From Aliarcobacter sp. (GTDB taxonomy: Bacteria; Campylobacterota; Campylobacteria; Campylobacterales; Arcobacteraceae): a stretch of DNA of 64,000 bases. Positions 44,528 through 53,947 of this stretch are shown here, in pieces (position 1 is the stretch's first letter; every line of letters begins with the position of its first letter). The notes under the pieces are model-generated. The model saw only the letters and a list, made by a program, of their open reading frames with translations, did not search any database and was not told where the DNA came from. The position numbers and the translations under genes are program-made. The stretch covers positions 1 through 64,000 of the forward strand of contig JAQVBE010000008.1 in assembly GCA_028690445.1 (NCBI GenBank), given 5' to 3'.

Positions 44528-45176
44528 TTTTGTATCCTACAAATCGCTTAGTTTTAATAAAATCTTTACAAGTTTTTTCTCTGATTCTTTTTATACACAT
44601 TCTAATATCAGAATATGAAATATCTTTATTTTCCCAGATTCTTTCATGTAATATTTCAATAGAGACAAAAAAACCTCTATTTTGAACTAAAAAAGAGACT
44701 AATTCACTCTCTTTGAAACTCAAATCTATCTCGACATCATCTTTATATAAAATATTTTTTTTTACATCAAATTTGTAATTTGGTGGTATTTTTATACTAT
44801 CTTCTAAAGTTTTAAAACAACTATTTTTAATTAGCTGTTCTATTCTAAATTTTAATTCAATCAAATCAAAAGGTTTTCTAATATAATCATTACAACCAAG
44901 GTCATAACCTCGGCTAAGATTTGTAATATCTGTTAAAGAAGTAAGAATAATAATCGGAGTATTTAAGCCCTCTTTTCTAATGGTTTCAACCAAAGTAAAA
45001 CCATCCATTCCAGGAACTCTGATATCTAAAAGAAGTAAATCATAACTATTTGTAAAAACAGCATCCAAAGCTTCATCACCATTTTCAAAATCATCTACGA
45101 TAAAATCTAGCTCTTGCAAAAACTCTTTTATGGATACTTTATATAAATAATCATCTTCAAGTAGTAAAATTTTCAT
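44517..45176 (-). CDS. OmpR-type response regulator
   Basis: This 219-aa regulator has a receiver domain with acidic pocket (LLLEDD), phosphoacceptor Asp in YDLLLLDIRVPGMDG (about 51), Thr/Ser in ILTSLTD and Lys in IRKPFDL. A C-terminal winged helix follows (about 125-219; ENKDISYSDIRMCIKRIREK). It is cotranscribed with the kinase and 4 nt after the Cache gene. Confidence 0.93.
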   Translation of the reverse strand: MKILLLEDDYLYKVSIKEFLQELDFIVDDFENGDEALDAVFTNSYDLLLLDIRVPGMDGFTLVETIRKEGLNTPIIILTSLTDITNLSRGYDLGCNDYIRKPFDLIELKFRIEQLIKNSCFKTLEDSIKIPPNYKFDVKKNILYKDDVEIDLSFKESELVSFLVQNRGFFVSIEILHERIWENKDISYSDIRMCIKRIREKTCKDFIKTKRFVGYKIDK

Positions 45177-45180
45177 ATTT

Positions 45181-46119
45181 TCACTTTATAATAATCTCTT
45201 TTTTCTCTTTTGAAAAGTTGTTTTTAAAATTTGTGTCTTTACTATTTATCTCTCCTAAATACTCATATCTAGGTAAATATTTGAAATTTTGTTCATTTTT
45301 ATCAAAACAAATCATTAAAATTCCAACACTTTTTAAATCAATATCACCTAAAGGAATTTGAGTAATTATCTTATTATTATACTCATAATAAAAGTTTTCA
45401 TTGGTTAAATAACTTTTATTTTGCAAAAGTAAATCATAAAATTTTTTATCATAATCATTTTGAATAATTACAAAATCATGTAATAAATTATCCTCTTGAT
45501 AAGATGTTGCAATTGGCAAAAACTCTTCTTTTAAAAGTGGAATAATCTCAATTCCCATATATTTTAGTCTATTTCTTAAATCATTATAATCTAAAATTAT
45601 TTCAAGAGTTCCTATATATTCATTTTTTTGATTAAAAATGGGCGAAATAGCTTTTATATTAAATCTTTTTCCAAGTTCATTTGATACAAAAGGTTCTTTA
45701 GTTTTTTTTACTTTTATTAAGCCTTTTCTAAAACTCTCTAAACTCAATCCCATGTCTTTATCTTCCCAACTTCGTACAAAAACTTTTAAGTCTTTTGTGT
45801 GAACTTGAATCTGAATATTATTTATATTTGTATAATTTTTTATGTTTTCAAGGGAACTTAAAAGCTCTTTTTTTAACTCTTTTGGTTTATTGTTTTCTAA
45901 AAAACTGATGATATTTTGATTCTTAGAAAATAATATAGCCAAAGATAAAGCATGATTTTTTTGATTTGTTAATTCATTTTGTACAATCTCAACTCTATTT
46001 GAAACCAAAATATCAACTTGATTTTGTTCTATTTTATTGTTGTATTTATATAAAAAATATAATAATGTTATAAAAATGATAATAAAAAATAAGATAAATT
46101 TTTTGTATGTTTTATTCAT
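45181..46119 (-). CDS. Stand-alone double-Cache periplasmic sensor protein
   Basis: This 312-aa protein has one N-terminal membrane helix (about 8-25) and a large extracytoplasmic Cache-like domain (about 40-260; FVRSWEDKDMGLSLESFRKGLIK, KRFNIKAISPIFNQKNEYIGTLEIILDY). It ends in a charged tail without kinase, GGDEF or methyl-accepting domain. It looks like the dCache_3 type usually fused to kinases or chemoreceptors. It lies between tsdA and the response regulator/kinase pair on the same strand, so it probably presents the ligand signal to that TCS. Confidence 0.8.
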   Translation of the reverse strand: MNKTYKKFILFFIIIFITLLYFLYKYNNKIEQNQVDILVSNRVEIVQNELTNQKNHALSLAILFSKNQNIISFLENNKPKELKKELLSSLENIKNYTNINNIQIQVHTKDLKVFVRSWEDKDMGLSLESFRKGLIKVKKTKEPFVSNELGKRFNIKAISPIFNQKNEYIGTLEIILDYNDLRNRLKYMGIEIIPLLKEEFLPIATSYQEDNLLHDFVIIQNDYDKKFYDLLLQNKSYLTNENFYYEYNNKIITQIPLGDIDLKSVGILMICFDKNEQNFKYLPRYEYLGEINSKDTNFKNNFSKEKKEIIIK

Positions 46120-46137
46120 GGGTAATTTTAACCAATT

Positions 46138-46168
46138 AAAAGAGAATACACATTAGGTATTCTCTTTT
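46138..46168 (-). terminator. Hairpin after tsdA
   Basis: AAAAGAGAATAC (46138-46149) and GTATTCTCTTTT (46157-46168) form a 12-bp stem between tsdA and the Cache gene. On the minus strand no T-run follows beyond TTTT, so partial read-through into the sensor genes is likely. Confidence 0.6.
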
Positions 46169-46174
46169 TTTACT

Positions 46175-47152
46175 TTATTTTATAAATTTTCCAAAAGGAC
46201 CTATTTGGTTCTCTTTTGTTTCAATATTTGGTCTATAAACATCAGGAGCTTTTACATCTTCTAATGGAAAATCTTTTATTCTATCAGCTTTATCAGGTCT
46301 AAAATTCGAATCCATATTCATAAATGCAGCTACATTATAAGCTTCTTCATCAGTTAAAATTGGATTTTCTTTTGTTACACCCAATGGCATATTACTTTTT
46401 ATAAAATCAGCAGCTTTTAAAACTCTGTACATTCCAGCACCTTTATTATAAGAATCTTTACCCCATAAAGGTGGATACATATATCCATTTGCTTTGCCTT
46501 CATTTTTTACACCTTCACCGTTTGCACCATGACATGAAGCACATTGTTGTTCATAAACAACTTTACCTTTTACAGGATCAGCAGCTTGAGTTTTAATCAT
46601 TTTTCTGTCAATTGGGCTTAAACTTCTACCTTCTAATTTATCAACTCCACCAACTGGATAGCCTTGGCTCAACCAATACATATAAGTCTGCATTGCTTTC
46701 ATTTCTTTACTATCAAGTGGTAATTTTTTACCGTTCATACTTCTTTCCATACATCCATTAATTCTATCAGCAAGTGTACCTATACTATTACCTCTTGCTC
46801 CATACTGTGGAAATGCAGCAAAGATTCCAATATATGATGAAGAATAAGGTTTTGTTCCAGCATCTAAGTGACAACTTTGGCAATTTAAATTATTACCAGC
46901 ATATCTCATTTTTGAGTCTTTTACTTCTGGACCTATGTATTTTGAAGTATGAACTATAAGTTCTTTGCCATACTTTACTAACTCTCCAAATTCATTATTT
47001 GGAATATTTTTTTCATCTGGAATTTTATATTCCAATTTCTCATCTGATTTATATCCAGTATCTGAATGCTCTTTTAAAACTTTTGCATCAAATGCAAATA
47101 AAGAAGTAACACATAACGCAGATAATGTAGCTACAGCAATAATCTTTTTCAT
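46175..47152 (-). CDS. tsdA: Dihaem thiosulfate dehydrogenase/tetrathionate reductase (TsdA type)
   Basis: This 325-aa periplasmic cytochrome has a signal peptide (1-20) and two haem sites, CQSCH (91-95) and CASCH (204-208). Motifs characteristic of TsdA include NNLNCQSCHLDAGTKP, FPQYGARGNSIGTLADRINGC and PPLWGKDSYNKGAGMYR. The cysteine in INGC (134) fits the unusual axial thiolate ligand of haem 1 in characterised TsdA. In Campylobacter jejuni TsdA acts as a tetrathionate reductase. A strong SD (AGGAGGAAA) and a TATAAT at 47188-47193 precede it. Confidence 0.88.
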   Translation of the reverse strand: MKKIIAVATLSALCVTSLFAFDAKVLKEHSDTGYKSDEKLEYKIPDEKNIPNNEFGELVKYGKELIVHTSKYIGPEVKDSKMRYAGNNLNCQSCHLDAGTKPYSSSYIGIFAAFPQYGARGNSIGTLADRINGCMERSMNGKKLPLDSKEMKAMQTYMYWLSQGYPVGGVDKLEGRSLSPIDRKMIKTQAADPVKGKVVYEQQCASCHGANGEGVKNEGKANGYMYPPLWGKDSYNKGAGMYRVLKAADFIKSNMPLGVTKENPILTDEEAYNVAAFMNMDSNFRPDKADRIKDFPLEDVKAPDVYRPNIETKENQIGPFGKFIK

Positions 47153-47187
47153 AAATAATTTCCTCCTACTATTTTGAATAGAAGAAT

Positions 47188-47193
47188 ATTATA
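47188..47193 (-). promoter_or_regulatory. -10 box of tsdA
   Basis: TATAAT on the minus strand, 35 nt before the tsdA ATG, with a T-rich upstream stretch as usual in Campylobacterota promoters. Confidence 0.5.
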
Positions 47194-47254
47194 GTTGTTG
47201 TGTAACTTGAAAATAACAAAAGTATTCTTAATTTATTTTTACAATACAAATTTT

Positions 47255-49249
47255 TTATTTAATCCATTCTTCTATAAAAACCCTATTTCTTCCACTGTCT
47301 TTTGCTTTATATAACAATTTATCTGAATATTTATACAAGTCTTTTTTAAGAATATTCATCTCACAATTTTTATTAAAATCTACAAAAACAACTCCTATTG
47401 AAACTGTTATAAATTGAGATACAGAATTCTTTTTATGTTCAATTTTTGTATCTTCTATAGATTTTCTTATATATTCAGCAAATTCATATATATTTTTTTC
47501 ATTATTCATAGTAAATATTGCACTAAACTCTTCCCCACCCATTCTAAAAGAAAAATCACTTGGACGTTTTAAGTTTAATATTAAAATTTTACTTATTGTT
47601 TGTAATACAATATCTCCCTCTTGATGTCCATATGTATCATTATAGAGTTTAAAATAATCCACATCTAAAGAGAGTAAACAAAAAATTGTTTTATCTCTTT
47701 TAGCTCGATTCAGCTCTTTATAAAATATATCATCAAAATATCGTCTATTATAAAGTTTTGTAAGTGGGTCTGTAATTGAAAGATTTTCTATAAATTTCTT
47801 GTTTGTAATATCATGTCTAATTGCATAATATCCAATAATATTTCTATTATTATCATAATCTGGATAGATAGTTGAATCTGTCCAATAGAAACCTCCATCT
47901 TTTGTTTTATTTTTCACCTCTGATTTCCAGATTTTACCACTTGTTATTGTTTTCCATAAAGTTTCATGTACTTCTAATGGAGTGTCTTCATGACGCATAA
48001 CTACATGTGATTGTCCTATTAATTCTTCTTTAGAAAAACCTGATATTTTACAAAATGCTTCACTAACATCAGTTATTATTCCATCTAAATTTGTTCTTGA
48101 TATTATTATATTTTCATTTACAAGGTTAATATATTTTTCCAATTTTTTTTGAACTTCTTTTATTGCTGAAATATCAATACCAACAGAAATTATATATTCT
48201 ACTTCTTCATATTCATTAAAAGTAAAACTATTTGACCAAGTATAAAGAGCGTTAGATTCATTTTTAGATATTAATGTATTTTCATACTCTTTTGGATAAT
48301 CATTTATACTTTGATTAATAATAATTGATTTTAGATTATCATCTTTAAAAATATCCCAAATTAATTTACCTTTTAATTCAGATTTTTTATAACCTGTTAA
48401 TTTCTTAACAGTATCATTTACATTATAAACTTCATATTTATTATTTAATACGAGTATGGCACTACTTGTATTATTAATTAGAGCTATCTGAAAATCTCTT
48501 TCTTTTTTTAATTGTATGGTTGAATATTTTAATTCTTTAACTAATTCTTCAAGTTCATTATTTCTTTGAAATATTTTATCTTGCATGATGAATAAAGTAT
48601 TTGTTAAAATAGAAACTTCATCTATAATATTTTCATCTTTAATTATATTAACTTGTTTGTTTTTTGCAATTTCCTCTGCTGATAAAGTTAAAGTAGTAAG
48701 TCTTTTTGTTAATCTATAACCAATAATATAGGCAATGATTGTGCTGAATAAAATTTCTAATATCATTAGAAAAAATGTTCTATTTCTATTATCTTTTATA
48801 ACTTTGTAAATATCTGATAATTCATAAAGAATTTGTACATTTGCAATTATTTTTTTATTTATATCTATTGAAAATGATTTTAACTGAAATATTTCTTCAT
48901 TTATTTCTATATTTGTAATATTTTTATCAAGAATATCTTTATACATAGGATTTTCATCATGTATATGAGAAATTGCTATGTTACTATTATTTACTATTCT
49001 AACTGCAGCAATATAATCTATTTTAGTAAAACTCTCTACGGCATTATCAATTGTTGCTAAATCGTTAATTATCAAAGGTGTTTTAATAAGCTCATTAAAA
49101 AGTTTACTGCTGGATTCAATATTTGTTCGAACTAAAGAATTTGAAAGATTATTCAATGATGAAAAATTTAAAAATACAATCAACGAAATGAATAATATTT
49201 CAAATATAACAAAAGATAAAATAAACTTATATTTAAAAGATAATCTCAT
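47255..49249 (-). CDS. Membrane diguanylate cyclase with PAS domains
   Basis: This 664-aa protein has helix 1 (about 8-27), a periplasmic domain (about 28-150), helix 2 (about 158-177) and a HAMP-like segment with coiled coil (about 180-255). Two PAS domains follow (LINNTSSAILVLNNKYEVYNV..., TDVSEAFCKISGFSKEELIGQ, plus a PAC with YYAIRHDITNKK). The GGDEF domain has the active site RMGGEEF. It makes cyclic di-GMP. The PhnD-like gene lies one base upstream, which suggests that binding protein feeds a signal to this receptor. Confidence 0.92.
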   Translation of the reverse strand: MRLSFKYKFILSFVIFEILFISLIVFLNFSSLNNLSNSLVRTNIESSSKLFNELIKTPLIINDLATIDNAVESFTKIDYIAAVRIVNNSNIAISHIHDENPMYKDILDKNITNIEINEEIFQLKSFSIDINKKIIANVQILYELSDIYKVIKDNRNRTFFLMILEILFSTIIAYIIGYRLTKRLTTLTLSAEEIAKNKQVNIIKDENIIDEVSILTNTLFIMQDKIFQRNNELEELVKELKYSTIQLKKERDFQIALINNTSSAILVLNNKYEVYNVNDTVKKLTGYKKSELKGKLIWDIFKDDNLKSIIINQSINDYPKEYENTLISKNESNALYTWSNSFTFNEYEEVEYIISVGIDISAIKEVQKKLEKYINLVNENIIISRTNLDGIITDVSEAFCKISGFSKEELIGQSHVVMRHEDTPLEVHETLWKTITSGKIWKSEVKNKTKDGGFYWTDSTIYPDYDNNRNIIGYYAIRHDITNKKFIENLSITDPLTKLYNRRYFDDIFYKELNRAKRDKTIFCLLSLDVDYFKLYNDTYGHQEGDIVLQTISKILILNLKRPSDFSFRMGGEEFSAIFTMNNEKNIYEFAEYIRKSIEDTKIEHKKNSVSQFITVSIGVVFVDFNKNCEMNILKKDLYKYSDKLLYKAKDSGRNRVFIEEWIK

Positions 49250-49250
49250 T

Positions 49251-50069
49251 CTACTCTTTTGGTAAAGATAATTCTTTTGATATATCTCTTACTATATCAT
49301 ACTCTTTATCATCCGTTTTGATAATATTTTTCATACTCAAATTTTCTAATAAATCTTTTGGAATATTTAGAAAAGCATTAGTAAATTTTTTTTGTAAATC
49401 TTCTGATATTGATTTATTAAATGCAACCGGATGACTTGGATATGCCTGTGTTCTATAAAGTATCCTTAAAGCTTCTTTTGCTTTTATGTCTTCTAAGGCA
49501 TCAAATGTTCTTTCAATTCCACCACCAACATCTCCAATTCCTCTAGCAATTCCTTTATATACAGAGTCATGAGAATTAACATAAGTGAATTGTTCATTTT
49601 TCTCAATATTTATATTATATTTTTTTGATAATTCATATTTTGTAAGAAGAGTTGCAGCAAAAGCATTTGGAGAAGCAAATAAAATTTTTTTACCTTTTAC
49701 TTCTTCAATATTATTTATCATACTATTTTTGTTTACAACTAAAATACCAACTAAGTTTTCATCAGCTCTAATTTTTGCTTTGTATCCTTTTTTTTTATTT
49801 GCAACAAGATAATGATATGGATTCATATAAGCAATATCGTAACCACCGGAATAAAGTACCTCTTCAAATTTTGAAATAGAGCTTTCGATTTTTAAATCAA
49901 TTTTTTGCCCTGTTTCTTTTTCAAGATATTGAATAACAGGAGTCCATGATTTTATAAGAATAAGTGGACTTTGTTGAGGAACAACGCCAAAAGTAAGCGC
50001 AGCATATAAACTTGACGAGATTAACTGAGAAATAAAAAAAGATAATAAAATACTTTTCATTGAGAACAA
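49251..50069 (-). CDS. PhnD-like periplasmic substrate-binding protein
   Basis: This 272-aa phosphate/phosphite/phosphonate-type binding protein has a signal peptide (start may be the second Met, 50060), FGVVPQQSPLILIKSWTPVIQYL, YDIAYMNPYHYLVANKK (about 73-89, typical PhnD core) and GIARGIGDVGGGIERTFDAL. No ABC permease or ATPase is nearby. It is followed one base later by a PAS-GGDEF cyclase, so it probably works as a sensor subunit, not a transporter component. Confidence 0.88.
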   Translation of the reverse strand: MFSMKSILLSFFISQLISSSLYAALTFGVVPQQSPLILIKSWTPVIQYLEKETGQKIDLKIESSISKFEEVLYSGGYDIAYMNPYHYLVANKKKGYKAKIRADENLVGILVVNKNSMINNIEEVKGKKILFASPNAFAATLLTKYELSKKYNINIEKNEQFTYVNSHDSVYKGIARGIGDVGGGIERTFDALEDIKAKEALRILYRTQAYPSHPVAFNKSISEDLQKKFTNAFLNIPKDLLENLSMKNIIKTDDKEYDIVRDISKELSLPKE

Positions 50070-50140
50070 CCTAAATAGTTTTATATTTATATTCTCTTAA
50101 TTATAGCATTAAAAAGTACGCAATCTACAATATATTGCAA

Positions 50141-52051
50141 TTATTTCTCTTTTGTTTTTTTTATTACTAGAGGAATAATTATTCTAAAAAGAGCTCCAGT
50201 GTAATTTTTTCCTTCAAATTCATAGTTATCATTTGAAACTTCAATTTTTGCATCCATATTTTCAACTATTTGGCTACTCATGTATAGACCCAACCCTGTT
50301 CCCTCATTATCTTTTTTTGTAGTAAAATAAGCCTTAAATATTTTATCTTTGATTTCTTCAGGAATTCCTCCCGCATTATCTTTAATTTCTAATACTATAT
50401 TTTTTTCTTTTTTTAGAACATTTATAAAAATCAATTTTTCATAATCTAAATCTTTTTTTACAAGTTCATCTCTTGCATTATTTAATAAATTAATTATTAT
50501 TTGAATCAATTCATTTTCATAAGTATTTATTTTTATGTTATCTCCACTTTTAACAATTTTTATTCCATTAGAGATAAATTGAGAGCCAATTAAATTTATA
50601 ACTTTATCTATAATATCTAAAATTTTAAATTCACTTTTATTTTTATTTGGTTTATAAAAATTTCTAAAATCATCAATAGTTGTTGATAAATATTGTACTG
50701 ATTTATTTATTTGTTCCAATCCTTTAATCAAAAAATCATCTTCTAAAATATTCATCTCTTTTTGTAGTTTCATTCCAGTTGAAGATGCTGAAATAGATGA
50801 TAAAGGCTGACGCCATTGATGAGCTATATGTCCTATCATTTCTCCTAAGGCTGCCATTTTTGATTGTTGAGCTATTATATTTTGTTGTTTGGTTTTTTCG
50901 TATTGATATTTTTTGAATTTACTTCGTAGAATTTCTGTAAAATATATAGATATAATCAAAAGGAATATAATCAAAAAAAATGTAAACACAATTGTTTTAA
51001 AAAGGTATTCTTTAAATTCTCTATTTAATTCTTCCTTTTTATCATTTATAGCTTTTTCCATATCATCTTCATAGAATCCACTTCCTATCATCCATGACCA
51101 ATTATCTAAGCCTTTTACAAAACTTATTTTTTTAATTGATTGCTCACCATTTGGCTTTTTATTTTGGATATAAGAATAAAAACCTTCACCTTTTTTAGAT
51201 ATTTCAATTAAATCTTCTATTACTTTTTTTATTTCAACTGTATCGTTATTTTTAACAGCATTTTGACCTACAAAATCTTTATTAATATGACTTAAATAAA
51301 TCGAGTCATAATTTATAATAAATATATATCCATTATTTTCAAATCTTATTTCTCTAATATTTCTTAAAACTTTTTCTTGAACCTGTTTTTCAAAATCTTC
51401 TAAATACTCTCCCGTACCTATAAACCAACCAAATTGTTCAAGATTTCTAACTAAACCAATTTTCTTTCTTTGAATATCTCGATTTATTGGATTGTACCAA
51501 TACCATTCATAAAAAGCTTCATTACTTTTTGATAAAAGAGCTGTCATATCTTTTATAATATATGAACCTTTTGCATCTTGATAATTCAAAAAATCTTTAC
51601 CCTCAAGTTCTTTGTTATATGGCAATAATATATTTTTTCCACTATTTTCATAAATGAAATAATATCCTCTACCACTATTAAATCGCACATTTCTTAACGC
51701 ATCTACAACCAATTTTTTAATCTCATCAATATTTTTATCTGGATTATTTTTATACATATTATCTGCTATATTATATGAGGTATCAATTGCTTCTTTCAAA
51801 GTTCTTTTTAATTCTAATTCTGTAGATTCTTGTTCTCTTTTAATATAATCATAAACCTCATGAACTCTTTGTTTGATAATCTCTTCATTTTTTTTAGTAT
51901 ATTCCAAACAAATTTTTTCTTTATCTTTTTCAAACCTTTTTTTATTTTCAAAAAAAGATATTGCTAATATAAAAATTGTGATACTCAAAACAAAAATTGT
52001 TGGAGCATATTTAATTATTTTTAATAGCTTTTTTTCATTTTCAAGTATCAT
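50141..52051 (-). CDS. Double-Cache sensor histidine kinase
   Basis: This 636-aa kinase has helix 1 (about 15-30), two Cache-type repeats (YYFIYENSGKNILLPYNKE near 128 and NGYIFIINYDSIYLSHINK near 240), helix 2 (about 348-370) and an H-box IGHIAHQWRQPLSSIS (His near 414). The ATPase domain has NLLNNARDELV and DNAGGIPEEI/GTGLGLYM. The HQWRQPL box places it in the HisKA_4-like group common in Campylobacterota. No cognate response regulator is adjacent. The PhnD-like gene starts 71 nt away. Confidence 0.92.
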   Translation of the reverse strand: MILENEKKLLKIIKYAPTIFVLSITIFILAISFFENKKRFEKDKEKICLEYTKKNEEIIKQRVHEVYDYIKREQESTELELKRTLKEAIDTSYNIADNMYKNNPDKNIDEIKKLVVDALRNVRFNSGRGYYFIYENSGKNILLPYNKELEGKDFLNYQDAKGSYIIKDMTALLSKSNEAFYEWYWYNPINRDIQRKKIGLVRNLEQFGWFIGTGEYLEDFEKQVQEKVLRNIREIRFENNGYIFIINYDSIYLSHINKDFVGQNAVKNNDTVEIKKVIEDLIEISKKGEGFYSYIQNKKPNGEQSIKKISFVKGLDNWSWMIGSGFYEDDMEKAINDKKEELNREFKEYLFKTIVFTFFLIIFLLIISIYFTEILRSKFKKYQYEKTKQQNIIAQQSKMAALGEMIGHIAHQWRQPLSSISASSTGMKLQKEMNILEDDFLIKGLEQINKSVQYLSTTIDDFRNFYKPNKNKSEFKILDIIDKVINLIGSQFISNGIKIVKSGDNIKINTYENELIQIIINLLNNARDELVKKDLDYEKLIFINVLKKEKNIVLEIKDNAGGIPEEIKDKIFKAYFTTKKDNEGTGLGLYMSSQIVENMDAKIEVSNDNYEFEGKNYTGALFRIIIPLVIKKTKEK

Positions 52052-52130
52052 TTATTCCCTTTTTATTAAGCGATAATTATAGCAGATAAATTGTTATTTA
52101 TTAAAATAACACACTCTATTATTTACTATT

Positions 52131-52270
52131 TTAATCAAAGTAACAAATCACATAGGTTCATCTAAAAATATTAAGAGAAGATTATCAACTCACACATATG
52201 AAACCGCTCATTCTGAAAAATATAAAGAATTTTATGAAAAAATAATTTTGAGTATAAAACAGAATTATTA
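52131..52270 (+). pseudogene. GIY-YIG nuclease remnant
   Basis: The plus strand reads ILIKVTN directly followed by HIGSSKNIKRRLSTHTYE, a GIY-YIG domain in which the stretch between the GIYK(I/V)TN strand and the YIGSSKNIKRRL strand has been lost, with no start codon. The frame stays open to 52328, running into the convergent neighbour. It is most of the content of the 52056-52272 gap. It looks like a decayed homing-type or stand-alone GIY-YIG gene. Confidence 0.45.
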
Positions 52271-52272
52271 CT

Positions 52273-53055
52273 TTAAAATTCTATTTTTTCCTGACCAATT
52301 CTATAAAGCGAAAAATCATACTTTATAGGATCAAGGCTATCAAACTCTTTTAGTTTATTGGTAATCATCAATGCTGATTTTAAATCGTAACTTTGTCTAT
52401 CTAAAAGTCCTAATTTTTGTGATACTTTAAAAGTGTGAGTATCAAGTGGTAAAATCAAATCTTTTTTATTTACTCCACTCCAAAGTCCTAAATCTAGATT
52501 GTCATCACGAACCATCCAACGCAAAAACATATTCCATCTTTTATATGGAGCATTTCCTAACTCTTTTATAAGTCCTTGTTTATCCCTTTTAAATGGGCTT
52601 GAGATTAAAAATGTGAAACCTTGTGATTTGTGATTTGCTGTGTTGTGGATTTTTTGAATTAGAGCGTCAATTCCTTCTAAAATATTGTTCTCTTTTTTGT
52701 AGGCATTTACAAATATGCTATTTAAACTATCTTCATTTTTTAGTCGTTTAAAGGTTTTAAATACTATTTTTATATCTTGGGCATTTTGAAATCTATAATA
52801 GTGATTATTTAGCTCTTTATCTATTATCTCATCACTTTTTTTAAGAAGTGAAAAATCTAAACTATCTAAAAATTTCACTATTAATTTTGCATTTCCATAA
52901 GCAAATAAAGCACATAAAAGAATGACAAACTCATCTTCATATCTTCGTGCTACTAAAAGTGGATCTGGTTTGTCATAACTTATCTCAAAATCTTTATTTC
53001 TATTTTCTACTTCAATATCAAGAAGTGTTTTTATTTCTATATCTTTTTTTGTCAT
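52273..53055 (-). CDS. TIGR02757 family (DUF2400) protein
   Basis: This 260-aa protein matches TIGR02757: NKDFEISYDKPDPLLVARRYEDEFVILLCALFAYG (about 22-56), KRWNMFLRWMVRDDNLDLGLW (about 165-185), LDTHTFKVSQKLGLL. The fold resembles HhH-GPD DNA glycosylases, but the function is unproven. I use ATG 53055 (MTKKDIEI). The longer frame to 53184 would run antisense into the divergent SDR and has no signal for translation. Confidence 0.88.
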   Translation of the reverse strand: MTKKDIEIKTLLDIEVENRNKDFEISYDKPDPLLVARRYEDEFVILLCALFAYGNAKLIVKFLDSLDFSLLKKSDEIIDKELNNHYYRFQNAQDIKIVFKTFKRLKNEDSLNSIFVNAYKKENNILEGIDALIQKIHNTANHKSQGFTFLISSPFKRDKQGLIKELGNAPYKRWNMFLRWMVRDDNLDLGLWSGVNKKDLILPLDTHTFKVSQKLGLLDRQSYDLKSALMITNKLKEFDSLDPIKYDFSLYRIGQEKIEF

Positions 53056-53125
53056 TTTTATCCAAAGTGCTTTTATATTTATAAAGTTATAATAGCATTT
53101 CAAAAATTTATACGGATTAAAGATA

Positions 53126-53947
53126 ATGCAAAATATATTAATTACGGGTTGTTCTTCAGGTATTGGATTACAAACGGCACTCACATTAAAAGAAAATAAT
53201 TACAAAGTTTACGCAAGTGCTAGAAAACAAAAAGATGTTGAAATGTTAAAAGATTTAGGTTTTAAAACTTTCAAAATTGATGTTAGAAACAAAGAAGAAA
53301 TAACAAAGGCACTAAATAAAATCTTAGAAAATGATCTAAAACTTGATGCTGTTTTTAACAATGCTGGATTTGGGCAACCAGGAGCTGTTGAGGATTTAAG
53401 TGTTGAAGCTTTAAAAAAACAATTTGATACTAACTTTTTTGGGCTACATGAAGTGACTATTCAAGCTATGAAAATATTTAGAACACAAGGTTTTGGGAAA
53501 ATCATTCAACATAGCTCAGTTTTAGGAATAATCTCTTTAAAATATAGAGGTGCTTATAATGCAAGTAAATACGCAATTGAGGGAATAAATGACACTTTAA
53601 GACAAGAAGTAATGGGAAGTAATATTTTTATTAGCATTATAAACACCGGTCCAGTAACTTCAAAATTTAGAGAAAATGCTTTAAAAAAATTCAATAAAAA
53701 CATCACAATAAAAGGAAGTTTTTTTGAAGAGACTTATAAAAAAGAATTAAAAGCAAGACTTGAAACTACAGAAGATAAAGCACCTTTTAATCTTCCAGCT
53801 TCAAGTGTGGCAAAAACTGTTTTAAAAATTATGCAAAAATCAAAACCAAAACCCAGATATTATGTAACAACTGCTACTCATATCTTAGGCTTTTTAAAAA
53901 GAGTTCTAAGTACTTCTTTGATGGATAAATTACTAAATAAAATCTAA
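53126..53947 (+). CDS. Short-chain dehydrogenase/reductase
   Basis: This 273-aa classical SDR has TGCSSGIGLQTAL (about 7-19), NNAGFGQPG (about 82), catalytic Ser (HSSVLG), and YNASKYAIEG with Tyr and Lys (about 149-153). The C-terminal extension (about 230-273; SSVAKTVLKIMQKSKPKPRYYVT) resembles retinol-dehydrogenase-like SDRs that may associate with membranes. The substrate is unknown. A TATAAT (about 53087-53092) lies upstream. Confidence 0.88.
   Translation: MQNILITGCSSGIGLQTALTLKENNYKVYASARKQKDVEMLKDLGFKTFKIDVRNKEEITKALNKILENDLKLDAVFNNAGFGQPGAVEDLSVEALKKQFDTNFFGLHEVTIQAMKIFRTQGFGKIIQHSSVLGIISLKYRGAYNASKYAIEGINDTLRQEVMGSNIFISIINTGPVTSKFRENALKKFNKNITIKGSFFEETYKKELKARLETTEDKAPFNLPASSVAKTVLKIMQKSKPKPRYYVTTATHILGFLKRVLSTSLMDKLLNKI

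Noticed and set aside
53056..53184. Longer N-terminus for the TIGR02757 protein
   Set aside because: The extra codons run antisense into the divergent SDR, lack an SD, and the family starts at the internal Met (53055).
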